A DNA stretch of 5,684 nt from Candidatus Saccharibacteria bacterium UBA3749 (GTDB lineage Bacteria > Patescibacteriota > Saccharimonadia > Saccharimonadales > Saccharimonadaceae), in contig DFGN01000009.1 in NCBI GenBank assembly GCA_002371235.1, positions 1-5,684 of the forward strand, given 5' to 3'. Shown one piece after another: positions 1 to 5,505 of this stretch; position 1 is the first letter of the stretch; every line of letters begins with the position of its first letter. The notes beneath the pieces were generated by a model that worked only from the letters and a program-made list of their open reading frames with translations, was not told the origin of the DNA and made no database searches. Made by a program: the position numbers and the translations under genes.

Positions 1-294
1 GAGACAGTTTGGTCCCTATCTGCCGTGGGTGTAGGATACTTGAAAGGATTTGTCTTTAGTACGAGAGGACCGAGATGAACGAATCTCTAGTGTACGGGTT
101 GTGGCCACCTGCTGCATCGCCCGGTAGCTATGTTCGGAAGAGATAAGCGCTGAAAGCATATTAAGCGCGAAGCCCACTCCAAGATAAGGATTCCCAAGGA
201 GACTCCTGGAAGATGACCAGGTTGATAGGCTATAAGTGGAAGCGCTGCAAGGCGTGGAGCTGAGTAGTACTAATAGGTCCACCGCCTTTTTATG
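1..294 (+). rRNA. rrl: 23S ribosomal RNA, 3' end (partial)
   Basis: This is the last part of domain VI of the large-subunit rRNA; the gene begins before the window. The universally conserved sarcin-ricin loop, AGTACGAGAGGACC, is read directly at 58-71; in the ribosome it is the site where translation GTPases are triggered. The conserved terminal block with GTACTAAT lies at 267-274. The 3' end is placed near 294 by comparison with the distance from this block to the end of E. coli 23S, so it may be off by several bases. An open frame on the opposite strand here is not a gene. Identity is certain from the conserved blocks. Confidence 0.97.
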
Positions 295-296
295 TT

Positions 297-340
297 CTAG
301 GTTTTTAACAAGACTATCTTTAGTCGCGTTAGGAACCTAG
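297..340 (+). other. Stem-loop in the 23S-5S spacer, possible processing site
   Basis: CTAGGTT (297-303) pairs with AACCTAG (334-340). Inside it, TAAC (306-309) pairs with GTTA (328-331), and GACTA (312-316) pairs with TAGTC (321-325) around a TCTT loop. Together they form a long interrupted hairpin just after the mature 23S end. Such stems in rRNA spacers are commonly RNase III-type processing substrates; that role is inferred here. Confidence 0.5.
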
Positions 341-357
341 GAGACTTAGCTAGCAAT

Positions 358-381
358 CGGTGTTCGAACTATTAAACACCG
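358..381 (+). other. Stem-loop in the 23S-5S spacer
   Basis: CGGTGTT (358-364) and AACACCG (375-381) form a perfect 7-bp stem with a 10-base loop. No T-run follows, so this is not a terminator. It is probably a structural or processing element of the rRNA precursor. The spacer carries no tRNA gene. Confidence 0.4.
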
Positions 382-420
382 TGACGTTTTAAAATCTTTT
401 ACACCTTATGGACATCAATG

Positions 421-448
421 GTAATAATTAGCGTCATTTAATTATTAC
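421..448 (+). other. 10-bp hairpin abutting the 5' end of 5S rRNA
   Basis: GTAATAATTA (421-430) and TAATTATTAC (439-448) are perfect inverted repeats around an 8-base loop. The stem ends exactly where the terminal helix of 5S begins (449). The coaxial position suggests a 5S maturation determinant, an inference from position alone. Confidence 0.5.
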
Positions 449-559
449 AATTTGGTGCCCATAGCGCCAGGGAAATACCTGTTCCCATTCCGAACACAGA
501 AGTCAAGCCTGGTAGCGCCGATTATACTGCTATGCGGGAAACTAGGAAGGTGCCAAATT
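449..559 (+). rRNA. rrf: 5S ribosomal RNA
   Basis: This is a complete 5S rRNA of about 111 bases, a component of the large-subunit central protuberance. The terminal helix is directly visible: AATTTGGTGCC at 449-459 is the exact reverse complement of GGTGCCAAATT at 549-559. The conserved core CCATTCCGAACACAGAAGT, typical of bacterial 5S loop B/C, follows at about 485-503. The gene follows 23S in the usual bacterial order with a spacer of about 150 bases. The ends are set from the terminal helix, and the mature molecule may be trimmed by one or two bases. Confidence 0.96.
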
Positions 560-566
560 ATGCGGA

Positions 567-589
567 GGACTTTCTAAACCAGAAAGTCC
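567..589 (+). other. Hairpin just downstream of 5S rRNA
   Basis: GGACTTTCT (567-575) and AGAAAGTCC (581-589) form a perfect 9-bp stem with loop AAACC. It is followed by an A-rich stretch rather than a T-run, so it should not terminate plus-strand transcription by itself. It may be a 5S 3'-end processing stem or a pause/protective hairpin ahead of the true terminator. Confidence 0.55.
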
Positions 590-601
590 AACGAAAAATC
601 A

Positions 602-640
602 AAAAAACGAACCGGAGTCAATTTCTGGTTCGTTTTTTGT
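602..640 (+). terminator. Intrinsic terminator of the rRNA operon
   Basis: AAAAAACGAACC (602-613) pairs with GGTTCGTTTTTT (627-638). The stem can be extended by GGA/TCT pairs to a 7-base loop. On the plus strand the stem runs into TTTTTTGTTTTT, a strong U-tract. The A-run on its 5' side gives a weaker U-tract on the minus strand, so it could also stop any read-through from nusA. Confidence 0.9.
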
Positions 641-702
641 TTTTAGCTATATTACTGTCTGTACGATTCGGGTAGTTATACCATAGCTTTATCTTCAGAT
701 AT

Positions 703-739
703 AAAAAAGAACTCCGACGGTTTGCATCGGAGTTCTTTT
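703..739 (-). terminator. Intrinsic terminator of nusA
   Basis: AAAAGAACTCCGA (705-717) pairs perfectly over 13 bp with TCGGAGTTCTTTT (727-739), leaving a 9-base loop. Read on the minus strand it is followed by TTTTTTAT (701-708 complement), a proper U-tract. It lies 5 bases beyond the nusA stop codon. Plus-strand transcripts would also meet TTTT here, so it gives the rRNA operon a second barrier. Confidence 0.88.
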
Positions 740-744
740 GATTA

Positions 745-1863
745 TTATTCTTCGGAAGTAGCCTCTTCGTTTTCTTCGATGGCAGAGAGAAGTGAGTCTT
801 CTACATTTTGCTTTTTCTTCTTGACGACTGGTTTAGTTAGTTCAATACTAATTTCGTAGCCAGTTAACTTAGAAGCAAGGCGAACGTTTTGGCCTTGTTT
901 GCCGATTGCGATTGATTGTTGCTCGGGTGAAACATAAACCTTTGCTTTTTTGTCGTCGATTTCGACCTTGATGACTTCAGCTGGATTAAGAGCTTCACGA
1001 ATATATTCGGAAATGTTGTCACTCCAGTTGACGATATCGATTTTTTCATGATCGCCGATTTCATTCATGACGGCACTTACGCGAATACCACGTCCACCAA
1101 CAAAAGTGCCGACAGGATCGACACCGGGGACGGTGGACATCACAGCAATCTTGGTGCGACGACCTGCTTCTCTTGCAATACCGCGGATTTCGACGGTGTT
1201 ATTTTCGAGTTCAGGGACTTCTTGGCGGAAGAGCTCTTCGACAAAGTCGGCAGAAGCGCGAGACAGAATTAATTGTGCGCCGCGTTCATTTCTTTCGATG
1301 TTCTTGATAAGAACCTTAATGCGTTGACCGACTGAATAGTGTTCGCCGTCAATTTGCTCGGAACGTGGCATGATGCCAGATGCGCGGCTAAGATCGATAC
1401 GGACGAGCTTTGGCTCTACTCTTGCAATGGTACCGGTGACGATGGAGCCGATCTTGTCTTCGAAAGCAGAGAGTACGGCATCATTTTCGGCTTCACGCAG
1501 GCGCTGAATAACAACTTGTTTAGCTGTTTGAGCTGCAACGCGGCCGAATTCGGTGACTTTGTGCTTTTCTTCGACAATATCGCCTAGCTTGGCGCCTTTG
1601 CCGGCTTCCTTTAGGGGAATTTCGGTGGATGGATTGTAGGCAACATCATCCTCGATTACTTCACGAGCGATAAATACATCAGCTTCGCCAGTCTTAGTAT
1701 TAAGGGTGGCGCGAACGTTCATATCGCGATCGCCGTTGTCTTTGCGCCAGGCGGCGGCAATAGCTTGTTCGATAACGTCTAAAACTGTCTCTTTGGGGAG
1801 ACCCTTTTCTTCTGATATGATGTCAACCATAGCAGACATTTGTTTCAAATCTAGATTTTCCAT
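745..1863 (-). CDS. nusA: Transcription termination/antitermination protein NusA
   Basis: NusA binds RNA polymerase near the RNA exit channel and modulates pausing, intrinsic termination and rRNA antitermination. The 372-residue product shows the usual order: an N-terminal RNA polymerase-binding domain (about 1-125), an S1 domain (about 137-202, with GSIVTGTIARVEP and LILSRAS at its ends), KH1 (about 205-275, with EELFRQEVPE, VDPVG and the GxxG loop GGRG at 256-259), and KH2 (about 285-345, with AIGKQGQNVRLASKLTG). A KKKK patch and an acidic tail follow. There are no C-terminal acidic repeats, as is normal outside proteobacteria. The ATG at 1861-1863 is supported by a well-spaced AAGGAG (1868-1873). 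The rimP, ylxR and infB genes that usually flank nusA are absent; it appears monocistronic, convergent to the rRNA operon and divergent from RNase J. The family call is firm. Confidence 0.97.
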   Translation of the reverse strand: MENLDLKQMSAMVDIISEEKGLPKETVLDVIEQAIAAAWRKDNGDRDMNVRATLNTKTGEADVFIAREVIEDDVAYNPSTEIPLKEAGKGAKLGDIVEEKHKVTEFGRVAAQTAKQVVIQRLREAENDAVLSAFEDKIGSIVTGTIARVEPKLVRIDLSRASGIMPRSEQIDGEHYSVGQRIKVLIKNIERNERGAQLILSRASADFVEELFRQEVPELENNTVEIRGIAREAGRRTKIAVMSTVPGVDPVGTFVGGRGIRVSAVMNEIGDHEKIDIVNWSDNISEYIREALNPAEVIKVEIDDKKAKVYVSPEQQSIAIGKQGQNVRLASKLTGYEISIELTKPVVKKKKQNVEDSLLSAIEENEEATSEE

Positions 1864-1867
1864 TTTA

Positions 1868-1873
1868 CTCCTT
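1868..1873 (-). promoter_or_regulatory. Shine-Dalgarno of nusA
   Basis: The minus strand reads AAGGAG, then TAAA, then ATG. The spacing is good and supports the chosen start. Confidence 0.85.
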
Positions 1874-1883
1874 ATAATTAACT

Positions 1884-1912
1884 AAAAAACCGCCCCTATT
1901 CCAAGAGTCGGT
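1884..1912 (-). promoter_or_regulatory. Possible attenuator hairpin in the nusA leader
   Basis: On the minus strand ACCG (1909-1912) pairs with CGGT (1889-1892). After one A·G mismatch, CTC pairs with GGG (one G·U pair), closing an 8-base loop. Six T residues (1884-1889 complement) follow directly. This is the layout of a short intrinsic terminator lying between the predicted nusA promoter and its ribosome-binding site. It would suit attenuation or NusA autoregulation. The stem is only about 7 bp with a mismatch, so the call is tentative. Confidence 0.4.
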
Positions 1913-1929
1913 CAAATCTGTATATCTTT

Positions 1930-1958
1930 ATTTTATCATATTGAGTTGAATATGTAAA
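1930..1958 (-). promoter_or_regulatory. Predicted promoter of nusA
   Basis: The minus strand shows TTTACA (1953-1958), a 17-base spacer, then TAAAAT (1930-1935). Each box matches the sigma-70-type consensus at 5 of 6 bases with ideal spacing. Initiation would fall near 1923, giving a leader of about 60 bases. An overlapping TATGAT (1935-1940) is an alternative -10 but lacks a good -35. Confidence 0.7.
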
Positions 1959-1995
1959 TAGTGCGGAGCTGAATTTGGTGCCGAATGATTGTTAT

Positions 1996-2024
1996 TTGCA
2001 TTTTTATGGAAAGTTTGGTATAAT
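1996..2024 (+). promoter_or_regulatory. Predicted promoter of the rnj-trxA-trxB operon
   Basis: A perfect TATAAT (2019-2024) is preceded by TGG, making an extended -10. A weaker TTGCAT (1996-2001) sits at a 17-base spacing. Initiation near 2031 gives a leader of about 32 bases. It stands back-to-back with the nusA promoter, with 37 bases between the two -35 boxes. Confidence 0.75.
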
Positions 2025-2062
2025 AGAGATATCAGTTAATTACTTGTAATAAAAAGGAAAAT

Positions 2063-4303
2063 ATGAATTTAAAAGAAGAGGAGCGGCGTGCCCGGCTACT
2101 AAAATCGCGAGCGGAAAGGCTGCCAGAAATCAAGAAACAATTCAAAGAAGCACAGGAAAGAAGGGCGCAAGGTGTATCAAACCTGGATGGGTTTGAGGTT
2201 GCTCAGGGGCGAAATTTTAACTCAAATTTTGCGCCTGGAGGTACAGATGCAAAATTAGTAGGGAGGAAGCCTAGTACGAAGTTAAGTGCCCGAAGAGGGG
2301 TAAAAAATGCCACTAGCGGTAAAAATGCCACAAAAAAGGTTGCAAAACAGCCAGCTAGGGCTATTAAAAAAGCTACTTTAGCGAGTAAATCTCAGGCTAA
2401 GCTGGAAGCTGAGCAGAGAAAGGTGAATTTGTCGGTTTCAACTAAAAAAGGCGATATGGTACATCACCAGAGGATGTTATCGCAAGATGTGAACGCGCAG
2501 GCAACTCAGCATATTATAGGGGTGCCAGTTAATAAATCACGTTATAATGGATATAATGGCGAACAGATGACGAATGCGAGATTAAAGCAAATGCGTCCAG
2601 ATCCAGAAGCGGTGAGAATTATTCCGATTGGTGGTGTGGGTGAGTTTGGCATTGGTAAGAATATGACAATTCTTGAGTATAAATCTGAGATGATCGTGGT
2701 GGATATGGGGGTTCTCTTTGCCGGTGAGGACTATCCGGGTGTGAATTATATGATTCCAGATATTAAATATCTAGAGGATAATCTTCCTAAGGTGAAGGCA
2801 ATTTTGTTTACTCATGCACACCTTGATCATATTGGGGCATGTAGGCATTTGTTGCCAAAATTTGGCGGTTTGGTGCCGATTTATGGAACAGATTTTACAA
2901 TTGGGATGATCAAAAAACAGATGTCGGAGCTAGATGAGGAGCCAGATTTGAATTATCAAGTAGTGGATCCGTTCAAGCATGAAAAGATTCAGGTATCGGA
3001 ACATTTTAGTGTAGAGTTTATTCATACTTTACACTCGATTCCTGGTAATGCGGCGATTGTGGTAAGGACGCCGAATGGCTTGATTTATATGTCGGGCGAC
3101 TGGAGGGCGGAAGCCAATCCAATGGGGATTCAGACAGATTATGAAAGAATTGACGAAATTGTGGCTAAGGAAGGAATTGACGTAATGCTGAACGAATCGA
3201 CCAATATCGATTCGCCTGGCAAGCATCCGCATTCGGAATATGATGTTGGTGAAAATCTTGGTAAGGTGATGGATCATTATGCGAATGGCAGGGTGATTAT
3301 TTCTTGTTTTTCATCGCAGATTTTGCGGATTGAATTGATACTAAAAGAGGCGGCGGCACGAGGTCGCAAGGTGGCGTTTTCTGGGTTTTCGATGATCAAT
3401 AACGTAGAGGTGGCGTTAAGGTCGAAATCAATTAAGGTACCGAAAGACACGATTGTGAAGATGGAGGACATTATAAAACTTCCGGATGAGAAGGTATGTA
3501 TTGTCTGTACTGGTTCTCAAGGTGAGCTTAACGCGGTGCTTAATCGGATGGTAACCGGTGCGCATAAGTTTATTAAAATTAAGGCTTCGGATACGATTGT
3601 GTTTTCATCAAACCCGATTCCTGGTAACGAACCACATGTGGTTGCGACGGTAGATGGGTTGCTACGTGAGGGTGCGCAAGTGATTCAAAATGGTAAGACA
3701 CACTTAACCAATATCGGGCCGTTGCATCTTTCTGGTCATGCTTACTATGAAGATCATGTCGAATTTGTGACAAGGCTAAATCCGAAAAATTATTTGCCAT
3801 ATCATGGAGAATTCTATATGTTAGAGCATAATGCGGAGATGGCGGAGAACGTACTTGGAATTCCACACGACAGGATTCTAGTGTCAGATGACGGTGATAT
3901 TATTGAGCTAATGCCAGACAAAACTATCCGCAAAGCGGGGCGAATTCATGTGGGGAATAAATTGTTCGATGATGCAGACCAGCCGGTACATGAAGCGGTG
4001 ATTAAGGATAGAATACATATTTCGCGTGAAGGAATTTTTGTGATAGTACTTACTTTATCCAAGAAGACTGGACACTTGATGAAGACGCCGGATATTGTTT
4101 CACGGGCATTTATTTATCTTGATAATTCTGAGGAGTTAATTGGTAAGATACGACATTATTTGCGTCAAAAAACTGATAAGTCGATCTCGACCGATCCCGA
4201 AATGAAAGTCTTGAAAGAGGAAATCAAAGAAGATATTACACATATATTATATGATGCGACTGGACATACGCCGATTGTAATTCCGGTCATTAATAAAGTA
4301 TAA
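2063..4303 (+). CDS. rnj: Ribonuclease J with long basic N-terminal extension
   Basis: RNase J is a zinc-dependent beta-CASP metallo-beta-lactamase enzyme with 5'-3' exonuclease and endonuclease activity in mRNA decay and rRNA maturation. The catalytic part begins near residue 183 (VRIIPIGGVGEFGIGKN). Visible motifs are HAHLDH (251-256), HSIP (H324), SGD (D346), beta-CASP motif A NEST (E379), GSQGE (484-488), SGH (H559) and YHGE (H581). All the metal ligands are therefore present, and the usual RNase J C-terminal domain follows. At 746 residues it is about 180 longer than typical bacterial RNase J. The excess is the N-terminal region: a charged helical start (residues 1-35), then K/R/A/S-rich low complexity up to about 130, probably disordered and possibly RNA-binding. 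The ATG at 2063 follows AAAAGGA (2052-2058) and lies 32 bases after the predicted initiation site. It is the first gene of an operon with trxA and trxB. Confidence 0.95.
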   Translation: MNLKEEERRARLLKSRAERLPEIKKQFKEAQERRAQGVSNLDGFEVAQGRNFNSNFAPGGTDAKLVGRKPSTKLSARRGVKNATSGKNATKKVAKQPARAIKKATLASKSQAKLEAEQRKVNLSVSTKKGDMVHHQRMLSQDVNAQATQHIIGVPVNKSRYNGYNGEQMTNARLKQMRPDPEAVRIIPIGGVGEFGIGKNMTILEYKSEMIVVDMGVLFAGEDYPGVNYMIPDIKYLEDNLPKVKAILFTHAHLDHIGACRHLLPKFGGLVPIYGTDFTIGMIKKQMSELDEEPDLNYQVVDPFKHEKIQVSEHFSVEFIHTLHSIPGNAAIVVRTPNGLIYMSGDWRAEANPMGIQTDYERIDEIVAKEGIDVMLNESTNIDSPGKHPHSEYDVGENLGKVMDHYANGRVIISCFSSQILRIELILKEAAARGRKVAFSGFSMINNVEVALRSKSIKVPKDTIVKMEDIIKLPDEKVCIVCTGSQGELNAVLNRMVTGAHKFIKIKASDTIVFSSNPIPGNEPHVVATVDGLLREGAQVIQNGKTHLTNIGPLHLSGHAYYEDHVEFVTRLNPKNYLPYHGEFYMLEHNAEMAENVLGIPHDRILVSDDGDIIELMPDKTIRKAGRIHVGNKLFDDADQPVHEAVIKDRIHISREGIFVIVLTLSKKTGHLMKTPDIVSRAFIYLDNSEELIGKIRHYLRQKTDKSISTDPEMKVLKEEIKEDITHILYDATGHTPIVIPVINKV

Positions 4304-4309
4304 GGAGGT
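4302..4309 (+). promoter_or_regulatory. Strong Shine-Dalgarno of trxA, overlapping the rnj stop codon
   Basis: AAGGAGGT, a full match to the anti-SD core, begins inside the TAA stop of rnj (4301-4303) and sits 3 bases before the trxA ATG. It fixes the trxA start and makes the gene too short to include the usual first strand. Confidence 0.85.
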
Positions 4310-4312
4310 AAA

Positions 4313-4576
4313 ATGTTAGAAATATTAGACTTCTATGCGGACTGGTGTGGTCCGTGTCAAATGATGAAGCCAATAATCGAGGAGTTTAGGGGTTTGCATC
4401 CAGAGGCCAAAGTGACGGCGATAAACATAGATGAACAGGGGGATATGGCGGAAAAGTATCATGTTGCCACTATTCCGTGTCTGGTGGTAGTGAGAGACGG
4501 TGAAGAAATTGCGCGCGAAGTTGGTGTCTTGCCGTTAAAGAAAATTGAAAAGATGTGGGAGAAAGTGAATGTTTGA
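4313..4576 (+). CDS. trxA: Thioredoxin, short form
   Basis: Thioredoxin is a cytoplasmic disulfide reductant that passes electrons from a reductase to protein disulfides. The classic active site WCGPC is at residues 11-15 (C12, C15), preceded by DFYAD. The cis-proline loop is ATIPC (P55), followed by VVVRDGEEIAREVG, as in standard thioredoxins. At 87 residues it is about 20 shorter than usual: it starts at the strand leading into the active site and lacks the first beta-alpha unit. The strong Shine-Dalgarno rules out a longer start. A cysteine (C56) follows the cis-proline, where threonine is typical. It is translated directly after rnj and overlaps the next gene, its probable reductase partner. 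The family is secure; partner and targets are inferred. Confidence 0.93.
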   Translation: MLEILDFYADWCGPCQMMKPIIEEFRGLHPEAKVTAINIDEQGDMAEKYHVATIPCLVVVRDGEEIAREVGVLPLKKIEKMWEKVNV

Positions 4577-5354
4577 TTTAATTATTGTTGGTGCGGGAAT
4601 TGCAGGGATGACGGCCGCAATTTATGCTAAGAGAGCCGGTCTTAATGTGCTGGTGCTAGAGAGGGTAATGCAAGGTGGACAAATCATCAACGCGCAAATG
4701 ATTGAAAACTGGCCGGGCGATTTCGGAATATCGGGGGTGGATTTATCCAATAAAATATATCACCAGATGAATAAACTCGGTGCTAAAGTTGAGTTCGATA
4801 ATGTGTTGGCTATAGAGAATATGGGTAAAAGTGGGAATGAACGATTTTTGGTAAAAAGTGAAGATGGCGAATATTCATGTGGTGCGATTATTGTGGCAAC
4901 GGGGACAGAGCCGAGAAAGTTAAGCGATAAACAAGCAAAGGATGCTGGCAGGCGGCCGGTTTCATACTGTGCGACTTGCGACGGAGCTTTGTATAAGGGG
5001 CGAACGGTGGTAGTGGTAGGCAGTGGAAACACGGCGAAGCACGAGATGAAATATCTGGAAGGAATCTGCAAGAAAGTTTACCATATCCATCATGATGATC
5101 CGATTCCGGCAGATGCTGAGGCAGTATTCGTGGCGATTGGTAGAGTGCCAGAGACTGGTTTTCTCGGTAATTTGGTTAATCTTAATTCGGAGGGTTATAT
5201 TGTGGCCGGTGAAGATTGTAAGACGTCTTGTGCTGGAGTTTTCGCGGCGGGCGACTGTCGAGCGAAAGATTTACGACAGTTAGTGACGGCGGCGGCGGAC
5301 GGAGCTGCGGCAGCGGAGGCGGCGGCGAGTTTTCTGCGCGGCAAAAACAGTTAG
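4569..5354 (+). CDS. trxB: Thioredoxin reductase-like flavoprotein with reduced NADPH domain
   Basis: This is a member of the low-molecular-weight thioredoxin reductase family, which uses FAD and a CxxC pair to reduce thioredoxin. Visible parts: an N-terminal FAD-binding GAGIAG (8-13), GGQI and NWPG (36-50), ATGTEPR (110-116), the redox centre CATCDG (C134, C137), a GSGNTA nucleotide-type loop (151-156), FVAIGRVPET (187-196), and the C-terminal FAD motif GVFAAGDCRAKDLRQLVTAAADG (223-245). At 261 residues it is about 50 shorter than usual. The loss is inside the NADPH domain: HIHHDDPIPADAEAVF directly joins the strand that normally carries HRRxxxR to the far end of the domain. The reading frame is intact, so this looks like a real in-frame reduction. 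The start overlaps trxA by 8 bases, with GGGAGA (4557-4562) upstream, implying coupled translation. The donor may not be NADPH. Confidence 0.9.
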   Translation: MFDLIIVGAGIAGMTAAIYAKRAGLNVLVLERVMQGGQIINAQMIENWPGDFGISGVDLSNKIYHQMNKLGAKVEFDNVLAIENMGKSGNERFLVKSEDGEYSCGAIIVATGTEPRKLSDKQAKDAGRRPVSYCATCDGALYKGRTVVVVGSGNTAKHEMKYLEGICKKVYHIHHDDPIPADAEAVFVAIGRVPETGFLGNLVNLNSEGYIVAGEDCKTSCAGVFAAGDCRAKDLRQLVTAAADGAAAAEAAASFLRGKNS

Positions 5355-5380
5355 TTTATAGAGAAACTGGTAGCAAAATG

Positions 5381-5389
5381 TGATATAAT
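5381..5389 (+). promoter_or_regulatory. Predicted extended -10 promoter of the tRNA cluster
   Basis: TGA followed by TATAAT (5384-5389) is a perfect extended -10 located 8 bases before the mature 5' end of tRNA-Leu. At 17-base spacing the -35 position reads only GAGAAA, which is poor. Initiation about 7-9 bases downstream would fall at 5396-5398, almost on the first tRNA base. Confidence 0.65.
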
Positions 5390-5397
5390 GTAAGCGT

Positions 5398-5482
5398 GGC
5401 CGAGTGGCGGAATTGGTATACGCGTTCGACTTAAAATCGAATGGGGAAACTCGTACGGGTTCAAGTCCCGTCTCGGCTACCA
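5398..5482 (+). tRNA. tRNA-Leu (anticodon UAA)
   Basis: The cloverleaf can be folded by hand. The acceptor GGCCGAG (5398-5404) pairs with CTCGGCT (5472-5478), with a G·U at the end. The D stem is GCG/CGC with loop GAATTGGTATA. The anticodon stem TTCGA/TCGAA encloses CTTAAAA, giving anticodon TAA (5432-5434), which reads UUA and UUG. A 13-base class II variable arm contains GGG-GAAA-CTC, as expected for Leu. The T arm is ACGGG-TTCAAGT-CCCGT. Discriminator A and an encoded CCA follow (5480-5482). Confidence 0.96.
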
Positions 5483-5505
5483 TGATTTGTGCTGGACTAG
5501 CTTAT

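Noticed and set aside
16..282. Open frame on the minus strand at the window start
   Set aside because: It lies entirely inside conserved 23S rRNA sequence, has no protein family signature, and has no gene context.
645..688. Inverted repeat AGCTAT/ATAGCT between the two convergent terminators
   Set aside because: Only 6 bp with a long loop and a low-complexity surround; within chance expectation.
864..1587. Several open frames of 66-86 codons overlapping nusA on both strands
   Set aside because: They are frame shadows of a clear NusA coding sequence, with no recognisable domains.
1972..1982. AATTTGGTGCC, identical to the first 11 bases of 5S rRNA (449-459)
   Set aside because: A few exact 11-base matches are expected by chance in a window of this size, and the similarity does not extend.
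3029..3866. Minus-strand open frames inside rnj
   Set aside because: They overlap the catalytic region of RNase J, whose conserved motifs explain the sequence. No ribosome-binding site or family resemblance supports them.
5040..5130. Frameshift or sequencing error as the cause of the short trxB
   Set aside because: The frame is continuous and in register on both sides of the missing segment. I see no remnant of the NADPH motif in other frames, so an in-frame reduction fits better, though an assembly deletion in a multiple of three cannot be excluded.
5280..5483. Minus-strand open frame covering the end of trxB and tRNA-Leu
   Set aside because: It runs through a complete tRNA gene and a GC-rich alanine-coding tail. 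This looks like chance, and is a common false gene call over tRNAs.
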